Origin: an uncultured Coriobacteriaceae bacterium
GTDB lineage: Bacteria > Actinomycetota > Coriobacteriia > Coriobacteriales > Coriobacteriaceae
Length of the DNA stretch: 41,985 nucleotides
NCBI GenBank assembly: GCA_944322175.1
Contig: CALUOB010000006.1
Coordinates: 1-41,985 of the forward strand
Direction of reading: 5' to 3'
The stretch's first letter is position 1, and the number at the start of each line of letters is the position of its first letter. Under the pieces are notes generated by a model. That model saw only the letters and a program-made list of their open reading frames with translations, made no database searches and had not been told where the DNA came from. Position numbers and translations under genes: made by a program. Below are positions 8,252 to 16,777 of the stretch, in pieces.

Positions 8252-9256
8252 TTACAGGCCGTAGAACTCTTCGTTGGGAATGCGGTCGACGAGCCCTTTG
8301 AGAACCTCGTCCTTAGAGGCGCCTTCCCAAAGCACAGCGTTAACGGCAAAGGTGATCGGCAGGTCGACGCCGAGCTCGCGAGCAAGGCGCGTGATGCTGC
8401 GCGCCGCCTGCGCACCCTCAACAACCATGTGCGTCTCGGCTTGGTACTCGTCGAGCGAGATGCCGCGGCGCGCAAACGCCTCGCCGAAGGTGCGGTTACG
8501 AGAGAACGGAGACGTGCAGGTAACGATGAGGTCGCCCATGCCCGCAAGACCCATGCAGGTGAGCGGGTTTCCGTTGCGGGCGGCTACGAGACGGCTGATC
8601 TCGGCGAGACCGCGCGTCATGAGAAGCGCGAGCGTGTTGTCGCCGTAGCCGTAGCCCACTGCCATGCCGCACATGAGGGCGATGACGTTCTTGGAGGCAC
8701 CGCAGGTCTCGATGCCGACCATGTCGTCAGTTACGTAAACACGGAAGTTTTTGGTGAGGAGAAGCTGCTTGAAGAACTCGGCAACATCGGCGTCGAGAGC
8801 GGCAACCACCGATGCGGAAAGGCAATCGCGACAGACCTCCTCGGCGTGGTTGGGGCCCGAGAGGGCCGCCACGCGGCTCTCGTTACCCACCTCGTCGGCG
8901 ATGACTTCACTCATCAGCTTGCCCGTCTCGAACTCGATGCCCTTTGCCAGGCAGAGAATCGGCGTATCGGGGCCAATGTGCTCCGCAACCTGATGGGCAA
9001 CCGAGCGGATGAAGGTCGAAGGCGATGCGATGATGACGCCGTCGGCTCCCCCGAGGGCCTCTGCCATGTTGTTGGTGGCTGTGATGTTGTGCGGAAGCTC
9101 GTACTCCTTGAGATAGAGGCAGTTCACATGGCGCTGGTTCACGCTCTGGACGATGTTCTCCTCGAGCGCCCACATCTGAACGGTATCCGCCTGAGGCGCC
9201 ACATGGCCCGCCATCGCCGTGCCCCACGAACCCGAACCGATAAGTGCGATCTTCAT
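8252..9256 (-). CDS. gpsA: glycerol-3-phosphate dehydrogenase [NAD(P)+]
   Basis: A 334-residue cytoplasmic enzyme that reduces dihydroxyacetone phosphate to sn-glycerol 3-phosphate, the backbone for phospholipids. The N-terminal Rossmann motif GSGSWGTAMA (7-16) binds the cofactor; KGIEFETG and SGPNHAEEV are in the middle, and the helical C-terminal domain holds the catalytic-lysine segment CGASKNVIAL and GLAGMGDLIVTC. The length is normal. It lies 33 bases after plsY, which uses its product after acyl transfer, a common pairing. Confidence 0.96.
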   Translation of the reverse strand: MKIALIGSGSWGTAMAGHVAPQADTVQMWALEENIVQSVNQRHVNCLYLKEYELPHNITATNNMAEALGGADGVIIASPSTFIRSVAHQVAEHIGPDTPILCLAKGIEFETGKLMSEVIADEVGNESRVAALSGPNHAEEVCRDCLSASVVAALDADVAEFFKQLLLTKNFRVYVTDDMVGIETCGASKNVIALMCGMAVGYGYGDNTLALLMTRGLAEISRLVAARNGNPLTCMGLAGMGDLIVTCTSPFSRNRTFGEAFARRGISLDEYQAETHMVVEGAQAARSITRLARELGVDLPITFAVNAVLWEGASKDEVLKGLVDRIPNEEFYGL

Positions 9257-9289
9257 AAGATTCTCCTTGCAAAAGGGCCTTAAAGAGCC

Positions 9290-9958
9290 CTACTGATTCC
9301 TCTTTGACTTAGAGAACGAGAGCTTCGATTCCTTGTGGTGGGCAAGCTTGACGATGTTGGAGCGATGCGCCCAAATAACGAGAACAGACAACAGCACGAA
9401 GACACCGATAAAGCCTGGCGTTGCCTGCGGATAGTAGACGAGAACCCATACCGGCAGCGAGGCAGCGGCCGCGATGGATCCTACCGAGACATAGCGCGTG
9501 AGCACCACGCCGACGAGGAACGGAATCCAGAGCGAGAGGCCCACCGGCCACACCCACGCAACGCATACGCCGAAGCCGACGGCAATGCCCTTGCCGCCCT
9601 TGAAGCCAAGGTAGGGCGAGTACATGTGACCGGCAACAGCGGCAAACGCCACGAGTGCCAAGTACAGGTCGTGTTCGCCGCCAGGAGCGAGCAAGTCCGC
9701 TCCCCCATTCCCGAGCACCCATGTCAGAGCCGCACGCGAAAGGCAAACGGCGATGATGCCCTTGAGACAGTCAAAGAGCAGCGTGAGCGCACCGGCGAGC
9801 GGACCCAGCACGCGCAGCGCGTTCGTAGTGCCGATATTGCCCGAACCCTCGGTGCGAATATCCTCGTTCGCCATGATTTTGCCAACGATAAGCCCGAAAG
9901 GCACGCCGCCAAGCAAAAACGAGAGAATCAGGCATACGATCAGAACGACGGTCGTCAT
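9290..9958 (-). CDS. plsY: glycerol-3-phosphate acyltransferase PlsY
   Basis: A 222-residue inner-membrane enzyme that moves an acyl group from acyl phosphate to glycerol 3-phosphate, making lysophosphatidic acid. Family motifs are clear: PFGLIVGK near the start, GSGNIGTTNALR (about 37-48), and GKGIAVGFG after HMYSPYLGFKG. Five to six membrane helices fit the known fold. The ATG overlaps the der stop by four bases (ATGA). The plsC-type gene further upstream would do the next acylation. Confidence 0.96.
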   Translation of the reverse strand: MTTVVLIVCLILSFLLGGVPFGLIVGKIMANEDIRTEGSGNIGTTNALRVLGPLAGALTLLFDCLKGIIAVCLSRAALTWVLGNGGADLLAPGGEHDLYLALVAFAAVAGHMYSPYLGFKGGKGIAVGFGVCVAWVWPVGLSLWIPFLVGVVLTRYVSVGSIAAAASLPVWVLVYYPQATPGFIGVFVLLSVLVIWAHRSNIVKLAHHKESKLSFSKSKRNQ

Positions 9959-11295
9959 GCGTCCTCACCGTCCTCCTTCTTCTTGTTGCGGAAGCGCAGA
10001 CGAATAGGCGTGCCGGCCAGGTCAAACGCTTCGCGCATGCGGTTCTCGATATAGCGTCGGTACGTGTCGTCAACAAGGTCAGTGTGGTTGACGAAGAACG
10101 TAAACGCGGGAGGATTCTTGCCCGTTTGCGTAACGTAGTGCATGCGCAGACGGCGACGGTTCTTGGTAACGGTGTGTCCGAACTCGCGCATCTGCGTAAG
10201 CAGCCGGTTGAGCGCGCTGGTAGAAACCGCGAGCCCGCGATGAGCGGCGGCGGTGTCGATCATGTTCCAGATCTTAGTGACCGCGCGTCCCGTGAGCGCC
10301 GAAATGCGCAGGTACGGAATCCACGAAGCGTAGCTGAAGCGGGTCTCAAACGAGTCGAGCACGTTGTCTCGCTCGCGATCAGAGTTGAGAAGATCCCACT
10401 TATTGAGCAGCGCCACGACGGCGCAGCCGCGCTCGATGGCGAGGTTCACGATTTTCTGATCCTGCTCGGTCACGCCGATGGTGGAGTCGATCACGAGAAG
10501 CGCCACGTCGGCGCGCTCCATAACGCGCAACCCGCGTACGATGGAGTAGTACTCAACGTCCTCCCGCACCACGCTCTTCTTGCGCATACCCGCCGTGTCG
10601 ACGAAACGATAGCGGCGCCCGTCGTGCTCGATGACCGTGTCGATGGCGTCACGCGTGGTGCCAGCCACATCGGACACGATGGAGCGCTCCTGACCGATAA
10701 TCTTGTTGAAAAGCGACGACTTGCCCGCGTTCGGGCGACCGACGATGGCAACGTTGAGAGCGTCGTCATCGGTCGCCTCCTCGTCAAAGGGATCCTCCGG
10801 CGGGAACTTCTCGACCACGAGGTCGAGAACATCGCCGGTACCGTGGCCGTGGGCCGCCGAGATCGGGTACGGCTCGCCAACGCCCAGCGAGTAAAACTCC
10901 CAAAGCGGGTCGGTGTTGGCGGGGTTATCGAGTTTGTTCACGAGCAAAAAGACCGGCGCCTTGGCACGCTTGAGCATCCGCGCGACACTCTCGTCCTCCT
11001 CGGTGATGCCCGTTGAGCCGTCAACCACAAAGAGAATGACATCGGCCTCCTCGCTCGCGAGAAGCGCCTGATCGCGGATGGGCGTGGCAAATACGTCGTC
11101 GCTCTTAAGCGGTTCGATACCGCCCGTGTCGACGAGGATGAAGGAACGTCCGGCCCAGTCGGCCTCGTGGTACGAGCGGTCGCGGGTTACGCCACGGCTC
11201 TCGTGCACAATGGCGTTGCCTTCTTCGGCAACGCGGTTGACCAGCGTGGACTTACCGACATTAGGCCGGCCGACCACAGCTACGATAGGTTTCAT
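9955..11295 (-). CDS. der: ribosome-assembly GTPase Der (EngA)
   Basis: A 446-residue GTPase with two G domains in tandem, needed for maturation of the 50S subunit. The first P-loop is GRPNVGKST (9-17) with DTGG and NKLD; the second is GRPNAGKSS (about 185) with DTAGMR and NKWD. The C-terminal KH-like domain ends in a basic tail. The start is ATG, with AGGAG seven bases before it. It opens a nine-gene unit that runs to coaBC. Confidence 0.97.
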   Translation of the reverse strand: MKPIVAVVGRPNVGKSTLVNRVAEEGNAIVHESRGVTRDRSYHEADWAGRSFILVDTGGIEPLKSDDVFATPIRDQALLASEEADVILFVVDGSTGITEEDESVARMLKRAKAPVFLLVNKLDNPANTDPLWEFYSLGVGEPYPISAAHGHGTGDVLDLVVEKFPPEDPFDEEATDDDALNVAIVGRPNAGKSSLFNKIIGQERSIVSDVAGTTRDAIDTVIEHDGRRYRFVDTAGMRKKSVVREDVEYYSIVRGLRVMERADVALLVIDSTIGVTEQDQKIVNLAIERGCAVVALLNKWDLLNSDRERDNVLDSFETRFSYASWIPYLRISALTGRAVTKIWNMIDTAAAHRGLAVSTSALNRLLTQMREFGHTVTKNRRRLRMHYVTQTGKNPPAFTFFVNHTDLVDDTYRRYIENRMREAFDLAGTPIRLRFRNKKKEDGEDA

Positions 11296-11341
11296 ACATC
11301 AGCTCCTGAAGCGGTGCATCATTCTTTGCATACAGAGAAAT

Positions 11342-11350
11342 TTTATACCA
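11342..11350 (-). promoter_or_regulatory. extended -10 promoter before der
   Basis: Minus strand TGGTATAAA: a TATAAA hexamer (11347-11342) with an upstream TGn, 47 bases before der. No good -35 hexamer is visible 17 bases further up. The 175-base gap also holds a small GAAGC/GCTTC hairpin near 11425. Confidence 0.5.
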
Positions 11351-11470
11351 GGCCACCTGCTCGGCCCCAGCATTCACAGCATGTGCACGCAGAGTCTATC
11401 AATCTGGCAAGCTGAAGCAAACGCTTCTTATGGTCATAGGCTGTGAGTAGATCGGCACTTCACGCCTCGG

Positions 11471-12865
11471 TCAAAGTGCTTCCAGCCCCTCGAGGAGATC
11501 GTACGGGAGCGTTGAGGAGACGAGGACGCGGGCACCGCGGGCGGTGAGTTGCTGTTCGAGTTCTAGCTGCGACGAGCTGTCGAGCGTGAGTCCGTCGGCG
11601 TTGAACATGACGTTGGGAACAACGATAAGCTTGCCGTCCAGACGCTCGGGCAGCTGCGCGAGGATGTCGCAGACACACATGAGGCCCGTTACGTCGACGT
11701 TGCCACCGAAGAAGTCGTTGCGAACGGGAAAGACATGTCCAGAAAGCGGCTCTTGTTCGACAAACGATGCAACTGTTCGTGCCGCCGCCTTGCCGGAGAG
11801 AACGATAAGGTCAAGATTCCCCACATCCAGTGAACGGCGAATACTTTCGAGACGCTCCACCTCATTTTCCAGACACTCCGCCGCGTCGTCGAGATAGCTC
11901 CTGAGCATGCCGATTCCGTCGTAGTACTGGGGGTATCCGTCGTACGCATCGGCCTGAGGGATGGGCAGCACCGCATCGAGGTAGAACTCGTCCGAAAGCT
12001 GAAACACCGTTCTCCCGTAACGCTTTCGCGCGCGCTTCTGGTACGGTTCAACCTGTGCGATAACCGCGCGAGCTGCGTCCGGATCGTCTGAGAAGGAGGA
12101 GTGGAAGTTGCGGGCGTATTTGGTATAGCCCAAGGGCACGACCGCGAGGCTTGTGACTTGCGGATGCTTCTCACAAAAGCTCAGCGTGCGGTCGAGTTCC
12201 TCGCCGTCGTTGATGCCCGGGCACAGTACGATCTGCGCATGAATCTCGATGCCCGCAGCAATGAACTGCTCGAGCACGTCGAGCCCGCGCTGTGCGTTCC
12301 GCCCGATGAGGCGACGGCGCACCTCTGGGGTTACGGCGTGAAGTGACACGTTCATAGGGCTCAGATGCTTGTCGATGACATTGGCAACGTCGTCATCGGT
12401 AAGGTTGGTGAGCGTGACGAAGTTTCCCTGCAAAAAGCTCAGGCGGTAGTCGTCGTCGCGAATGTAGAGCGTGGTACGCAGGTGCTTGGGAAGCATGCCC
12501 ATGAAGCAGAAGGTGCAGGCGTTCACGCAGGTGCGCATGCCGTCGAACACGGCGTCGCAAAACGAGATGCCCCAATCCTCCCCTACCTCGCGCTCGAGCG
12601 TGCAGGGGCTTGTCGTACGGTCGCGCGGATCGAAGACCTCGAGGTCCACGGTCTCGTCTCCGGTTTCCCAGAGCCACACGATCATGTCGGTAAGGGGTTT
12701 GCCGTTGACAGTAAGGACGCACATGCCGGCCACGATGCCCGCCGCCCATGCTGGTGACTCGTCGCGAACCGAGGTGACCCATGCGCCGCGGCCGCTCTCA
12801 CGAGAGGGCGCGTAGTCGGCGTTCGACTGAGCGTAGGCAGGAATGGTATGTCGGCTATCTGGCAC
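11471..12865 (-). CDS. PDZ-radical SAM protein, DUF512 family
   Basis: A 464-residue protein. Residues about 28-85 form a PDZ-like domain (ESPAWAAGI, VNGKPL). A radical SAM core follows with C113-x3-C117-x2-C120 to hold a 4Fe-4S cluster, and the C-terminal part is DUF512. This domain order is known for an uncharacterised family that lies beside der, plsY and gpsA in many anaerobes, and the same neighbours are present here. The substrate is unknown; some relatives carry an Fe-S-oxidoreductase label only. The start is GTG with GAGGAG five bases before it. The neighbourhood (ispH before, der after) hints at ribosome, membrane or Fe-S biology, but this is inference. Confidence 0.88.
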   Translation of the reverse strand: MPDSRHTIPAYAQSNADYAPSRESGRGAWVTSVRDESPAWAAGIVAGMCVLTVNGKPLTDMIVWLWETGDETVDLEVFDPRDRTTSPCTLEREVGEDWGISFCDAVFDGMRTCVNACTFCFMGMLPKHLRTTLYIRDDDYRLSFLQGNFVTLTNLTDDDVANVIDKHLSPMNVSLHAVTPEVRRRLIGRNAQRGLDVLEQFIAAGIEIHAQIVLCPGINDGEELDRTLSFCEKHPQVTSLAVVPLGYTKYARNFHSSFSDDPDAARAVIAQVEPYQKRARKRYGRTVFQLSDEFYLDAVLPIPQADAYDGYPQYYDGIGMLRSYLDDAAECLENEVERLESIRRSLDVGNLDLIVLSGKAAARTVASFVEQEPLSGHVFPVRNDFFGGNVDVTGLMCVCDILAQLPERLDGKLIVVPNVMFNADGLTLDSSSQLELEQQLTARGARVLVSSTLPYDLLEGLEAL

Positions 12866-12943
12866 AAGGTCTCCTCATCGGCGAGAAACGCGTACGCACC
12901 AGATTGTAAAGGCATCCTCGGGCAGTGAGGAAAAAACACAGAC

Positions 12944-13795
12944 TCAGCGCGAGAGCTCTTTGAGCTTGGCCACAACCCCGTCGATGTGAGCCTGGGGTGT
13001 CGAAGCGCCTGCCGTTACGCCGATCTTTGCCGCGCCGTGTACCCAGGCGGCTTCGAGCTCGGCGACGTCTTCGATATGGTGCGTATTTTCACAGGCGTCA
13101 GAGCAGATCTCGTAAAGTCTGCGCGTATTGCCGGAGTTCTTGCCCCCGATAACGATCATTGCGTCTGCTTCAGCGGCAAGCTCAGCCGCAGCCTGCTGGC
13201 GCTCCTGGGTAGCGGCACAGATCGTATTGACGACGCGTACCTCCCTGGCGTACGCGAGGAGCTCGGACGCAATCGCCTGAAGCAAGGGCAGGCGCTGGGT
13301 GGTCTGTACCACCACGCCGATCTTTTGTCCCAAGACACCGTCAGCCTCAAGAGCGCGGACGTCCTCAACGCTACCGACGACACGGGCCTTGCCGGCGTGT
13401 CCCAATATGCCCTCGACCTCGGGGTGCCCCGCCTCGCCAACGACAAGCACATCGTATCCTGCGCGAACGAGCTTCTCGGCAGCCGCGTGAACCTTTTTTA
13501 CGTACGGGCAGGTGGCGTCGAGAACTTCTAGTCCGAGTTCTTTTGCCTCGGCGATAACCTCCGGCGTGGTGCCGTGAGCTCGAATGATGAGGAGGCCGGA
13601 TCCGGCGTCCTCAGGGCAGTCTGCAACGCGCACGCCTCGTGCCTCAAGGTCACTGACCACGATGGGGTTGTGAATAAGCGGGCCGAGAGTGTGCACAGGC
13701 CCAGAGGCCCGGCTGGCGTTCTCGAGCGTCAGATTGAGCGCTCGTTCCACGCCGTAGCAGGCGCCAGCGCGGTTTGCGACGATAATCTCGGCCAT
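12944..13795 (-). CDS. ispH: 4-hydroxy-3-methylbut-2-enyl diphosphate reductase
   Basis: A 283-residue cytoplasmic iron-sulfur enzyme, the last step of the MEP pathway, which makes IPP and DMAPP from HMBPP. The three cluster cysteines are C13 (GACYGVERAL), C96 (DATCPYVKK) and C193 (NTICAATQERQ). H42, H74 and the TQERQ segment bind substrate. This is the stand-alone form, without a fused ribosomal S1 domain. The start is ATG after AGAGGG. It lies 18 bases after the plsC-type gene. Two further MEP genes, dxr and ispG, are in the window but in a different unit. Confidence 0.96.
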   Translation of the reverse strand: MAEIIVANRAGACYGVERALNLTLENASRASGPVHTLGPLIHNPIVVSDLEARGVRVADCPEDAGSGLLIIRAHGTTPEVIAEAKELGLEVLDATCPYVKKVHAAAEKLVRAGYDVLVVGEAGHPEVEGILGHAGKARVVGSVEDVRALEADGVLGQKIGVVVQTTQRLPLLQAIASELLAYAREVRVVNTICAATQERQQAAAELAAEADAMIVIGGKNSGNTRRLYEICSDACENTHHIEDVAELEAAWVHGAAKIGVTAGASTPQAHIDGVVAKLKELSR

Positions 13796-13813
13796 ACACG
13801 ACCCTCTTTCAGC

Positions 13814-14551
13814 CTAAGCGCGCCCCGGATGCTCCGCGCGCAGTTCGTCCTTCATGGCAACCATGCGTCCTATGGCCTCGTTCTCGAGCCAATCGGTGCG
13901 CTCGCGCCGCTTGAGCCCGCTCGGAACCGAGTCGGCGTCAACGGGCTCAGCCGTGCGCAGCCAGACGCGCAGGAAGAAGCGCGGCATCTTGCCCTTCTTC
14001 TTGATGTCGCGAGCACCCACCACGGCCATGGGGCAGATGTCTGCCTTTGCCATGCTCGCGATAAGCGCAGCCCCGCCGTGCATCTTGACAGGCTGGTCAT
14101 CGGATTTGACGCGCGTGCCCTCCGGGAAAATGAGGATGTCCTCGCCGCGCTTGAGACAGGCCGCGGCACGCTTGACCGCCTTGAGGTCGGCGGTGTTGCG
14201 CGCGAGCGGGATGCCGCCGACGCGCGAGAAGAACCAGTCGATTACCTTGTTCTTGGCAAACTCGGATTTGAAGAGCGGCCGCACGCGCCTATGACGCGTC
14301 CAACCGTCAACGACGATGACGATGATCTCCAGCATCGAAGTATGATTGCAGATGATCACATGGCCCTTCTCGCCATCTCCGGGACGATCGGCGCCGAGGC
14401 GCTCGCGCCCTTCGATGCGCCAAGGCCAGACGATCTTGGTAAAAACCAGGAGCACTCCGAGCACGAGATAGTAAAACCAGCGTGCCGTTATGGGGTACGA
14501 GCGCATGGGGTTGTCGAAATACTCGTCGACAGTTGAGACAAACGGCTTCAT
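13814..14551 (-). CDS. 1-acyl-glycerol-3-phosphate acyltransferase, PlsC family
   Basis: A 245-residue membrane-bound acyltransferase expected to turn lysophosphatidic acid into phosphatidic acid. A hydrophobic anchor (about 24-42) precedes the catalytic block. The usual H-x4-D reads H70-T-S-M-L-E75, with glutamate in place of aspartate; FPEGTR (about 143-148) is intact. The gene starts immediately after the cmk stop (TAGATG), a known cmk-plsC arrangement. Activity on a different lyso-lipid cannot be ruled out. Confidence 0.88.
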   Translation of the reverse strand: MKPFVSTVDEYFDNPMRSYPITARWFYYLVLGVLLVFTKIVWPWRIEGRERLGADRPGDGEKGHVIICNHTSMLEIIVIVVDGWTRHRRVRPLFKSEFAKNKVIDWFFSRVGGIPLARNTADLKAVKRAAACLKRGEDILIFPEGTRVKSDDQPVKMHGGAALIASMAKADICPMAVVGARDIKKKGKMPRFFLRVWLRTAEPVDADSVPSGLKRRERTDWLENEAIGRMVAMKDELRAEHPGRA

Positions 14552-15241
14552 CTAGGCGTCTTTCTGAACAGATTGGACAAGGGCGGCAATGGCATCGAGG
14601 ACCTCGTCGATGGTCTGGCTCGAGGAATCGATGAGATGCGCATCTTCGGCGGCCTTGAGCGGAGCCTCGGCGCGGTTGGAATCGTAAGCGTCGCGCGCTT
14701 CGATCTGAGCCTTGGTTTCGGCGATCTCAGCTTCGAGGGCCTTGGCGTCGGGGAGATGGTCACCATGGCGCTGAAGCACGCGCCGGCGCGCGCGCTCGGC
14801 AGGATCAGCCGTGAGAAACACCTTGACGTCGGCATGCGGAAAGACGACCGTGCCGATGTCGCGACCCTCGGCAACCACGTCGTGGTTCTCGGCAAAACGG
14901 CGTTGCTGGGCAACCATGCCGCTGCGCACGCCCGGAACTGCAGCCACACGAGAAACCGCAGCGTCGACGCGCGGGGTGCGAATCTCGTTCGAGACGTCCT
15001 TGCCGTTTACCGTAATGCGCACGTTCTCGCCGTCGGATGGCGGAAAGGCAATCTCCATGCGGTGGGCAAGTTCGGCGAGCGCGTCGGTATCATCGAGGTC
15101 AATGCCCTCGTCGAGTGCGCACAGGGCAACGGAGCGGTACATGGCGCCCGTGTCGAGCTTGCGCATACCAAAGCGCTTGGCAGCAAGCGCCGCGATGGTA
15201 GATTTGCCTGAGCCCGCGGGCCCGTCGATAGCTACGATCAT
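14552..15241 (-). CDS. cmk: cytidylate kinase
   Basis: A 229-residue cytoplasmic kinase that phosphorylates CMP and dCMP with ATP. The P-loop is GPAGSGKS (7-14); LDTGAMYR (about 31-38) and the AEGRDIGTVVFP motif bind the nucleotide, and KVFLTADPAERARRR is the lid region. The length is typical. It lies 14 bases after the histidine phosphatase gene, with AAGGGG before its ATG. Confidence 0.96.
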   Translation of the reverse strand: MIVAIDGPAGSGKSTIAALAAKRFGMRKLDTGAMYRSVALCALDEGIDLDDTDALAELAHRMEIAFPPSDGENVRITVNGKDVSNEIRTPRVDAAVSRVAAVPGVRSGMVAQQRRFAENHDVVAEGRDIGTVVFPHADVKVFLTADPAERARRRVLQRHGDHLPDAKALEAEIAETKAQIEARDAYDSNRAEAPLKAAEDAHLIDSSSQTIDEVLDAIAALVQSVQKDA

Positions 15242-15255
15242 CCGAATATCCCCTT

Positions 15256-15930
15256 CTATTTTACGGGCACGTCGACCGCGCCCGAGCTGCGCGCGATGAT
15301 CTCCTCGGGCGTTAGATTAAACGCTTCGAGGCAATAACGGTCGTCGTCTTTGATCGAGAACAGCACGCCGCACACGTTGTGCAGCTTCATATTGAACCAG
15401 ATGTCGGCGGTATGCGTCTTGAAGATGTGCGAGAAGAACGGGCGCGCCACACCGCCGTGGGCAACAACGGCGACCTTGCCCTGAGCCGTCTGAGACAGCT
15501 CGCGCACGGCCCCCTGAACGCGCGCCTCGAAGTCGGCGATAGACTCAGCGCCGCGCACCGGCCAACCCTCGTCGAACTGTGACGGTAGGCCGCGCTCGCG
15601 CGCCTCCTCATGGGTCAGTCCCTCGATCTCGCCGAATGCAAGTTCCTTGAGCCTGGGGTCGACCTCGCAGCAGATGCCGAGCTCCTTGGCCGCGGGTTCC
15701 GCGATGCCGAGGCAGCGCTCAAGCGGGCTCGCGATGATGCGCTCGGGCTTCCAGGCAACCAGAGCGCGCACTGCGCGCTGACGCTGGAGCTCGCCCTTCT
15801 CGGACAAGGGCGGGTTTACCTGTCCGCAGATAGCGTCGGTCTCGTTGAACGCGGTCTCGGAATGCCGCAGGTACAGAATCTGGGCGCGCTCTGCCGCGTA
15901 GTAGGTGCGCTCAGTATGAGATTGCCCCAT
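15256..15930 (-). CDS. histidine phosphatase family protein
   Basis: A 224-residue protein of the phosphoglycerate mutase-like phosphatase superfamily. The phosphohistidine motif reads L-R-H-S-E-T (about 22-27; RHGE is more usual), and the second catalytic histidine is in VVAHGGVARPFF (about 156). A CobC- or PhoE-like substrate (small phosphate ester) is possible, but sequence does not decide. The start at 15930 is chosen because GGAGGAG precedes it; an in-frame start five codons earlier lacks this. It sits between rluB and cmk in the scp-cmk unit. Confidence 0.85.
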   Translation of the reverse strand: MGQSHTERTYYAAERAQILYLRHSETAFNETDAICGQVNPPLSEKGELQRQRAVRALVAWKPERIIASPLERCLGIAEPAAKELGICCEVDPRLKELAFGEIEGLTHEEARERGLPSQFDEGWPVRGAESIADFEARVQGAVRELSQTAQGKVAVVAHGGVARPFFSHIFKTHTADIWFNMKLHNVCGVLFSIKDDDRYCLEAFNLTPEEIIARSSGAVDVPVK

Positions 15931-15978
15931 GCTCTCCTCCGTCAAAAACTCAGTCCATCATAGCGTACGACGAGGCTC

Positions 15979-16737
15979 TTAGAGCGATCCGGCCTTAAGC
16001 AGGGCCGTCGTCTCCTCGTCGTTTAGGTAGCGCCAACTGCCTTGCTCAACATCACAAAGCTTGAGCGGTCCGAATGTCGAGCGATGCAGGCGCAGCACCG
16101 GATGCCCGATCTTTCCGAGCATGCGCTTGACCTGGTTCTTGCGACCTTCGTGAATAATGACCTCGACGCAGGTCTTGCCGCCGGGAATACCGTAGGGGCA
16201 AACGTCAGCCGCCTCGCTCTCGTTGAGCAGACGGGTGCGCGCCGGTTGGCAGGGCCCGTCGTCGAGCTCAATGCCTCTGCGCAGGGGTTCCAGTTCGCGG
16301 TCGCGCACCACTCCGTCTACCAGTGCAACGTAGCGCTTGCTTACGTGGCGCGAGGGATGCAGAAGGTTTTGGGCGAGGGTGCCGTCAGTCGTGAAGAGAA
16401 GAAGTCCGGTCGTGTCCTTGTCGAGCCGCCCCACCGGAAAGAGCCCGGGATGCTGGGCAACCGGCGCGAGTTCTGCCACGCAATGCCTCCCTTGGGGATC
16501 GCTCATCGTGGTGAGATATCCCTTGGGCTTGTTGAGCATCACGTACACGGGCCGTTCGGCCAAGCGCACGGGCACGCCGTCAAGCGTGACTTCGTCTACG
16601 AGCGGATCCACTTTGGCGCCCAGCTCAGTCACCACAACGCCGTTGACGCGCACGCGGCCGGCAGTCATAAGGTTCTCGGAGCCGCGACGGCTCGCAGCGC
16701 CCGCGCGAGCCAGAAAACGCTGCAAGCGCATGGGCAC
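15979..16737 (-). CDS. rluB: rRNA pseudouridine synthase, RluB/RsuA family
   Basis: A 252-residue RNA-modifying enzyme. An N-terminal S4 domain (MRLQRFLARAGAASRR) is followed by the synthase domain with the catalytic aspartate in GRLDKDTTGLLLF. It most likely modifies 23S rRNA near U2605, as other RluB proteins linked to scpAB do; an RsuA role on 16S rRNA is the alternative. A GTG start at 16737 is chosen because AGGAGG lies eight bases before it; an ATG at 16788, overlapping scpB, would add 17 residues but has a poor ribosome site. Confidence 0.88.
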   Translation of the reverse strand: MPMRLQRFLARAGAASRRGSENLMTAGRVRVNGVVVTELGAKVDPLVDEVTLDGVPVRLAERPVYVMLNKPKGYLTTMSDPQGRHCVAELAPVAQHPGLFPVGRLDKDTTGLLLFTTDGTLAQNLLHPSRHVSKRYVALVDGVVRDRELEPLRRGIELDDGPCQPARTRLLNESEAADVCPYGIPGGKTCVEVIIHEGRKNQVKRMLGKIGHPVLRLHRSTFGPLKLCDVEQGSWRYLNDEETTALLKAGSL

Positions 16738-16777
16738 GATGCGCTCCTCCTGTGCTGCAGGCCTGTTCTGCCGCTCG

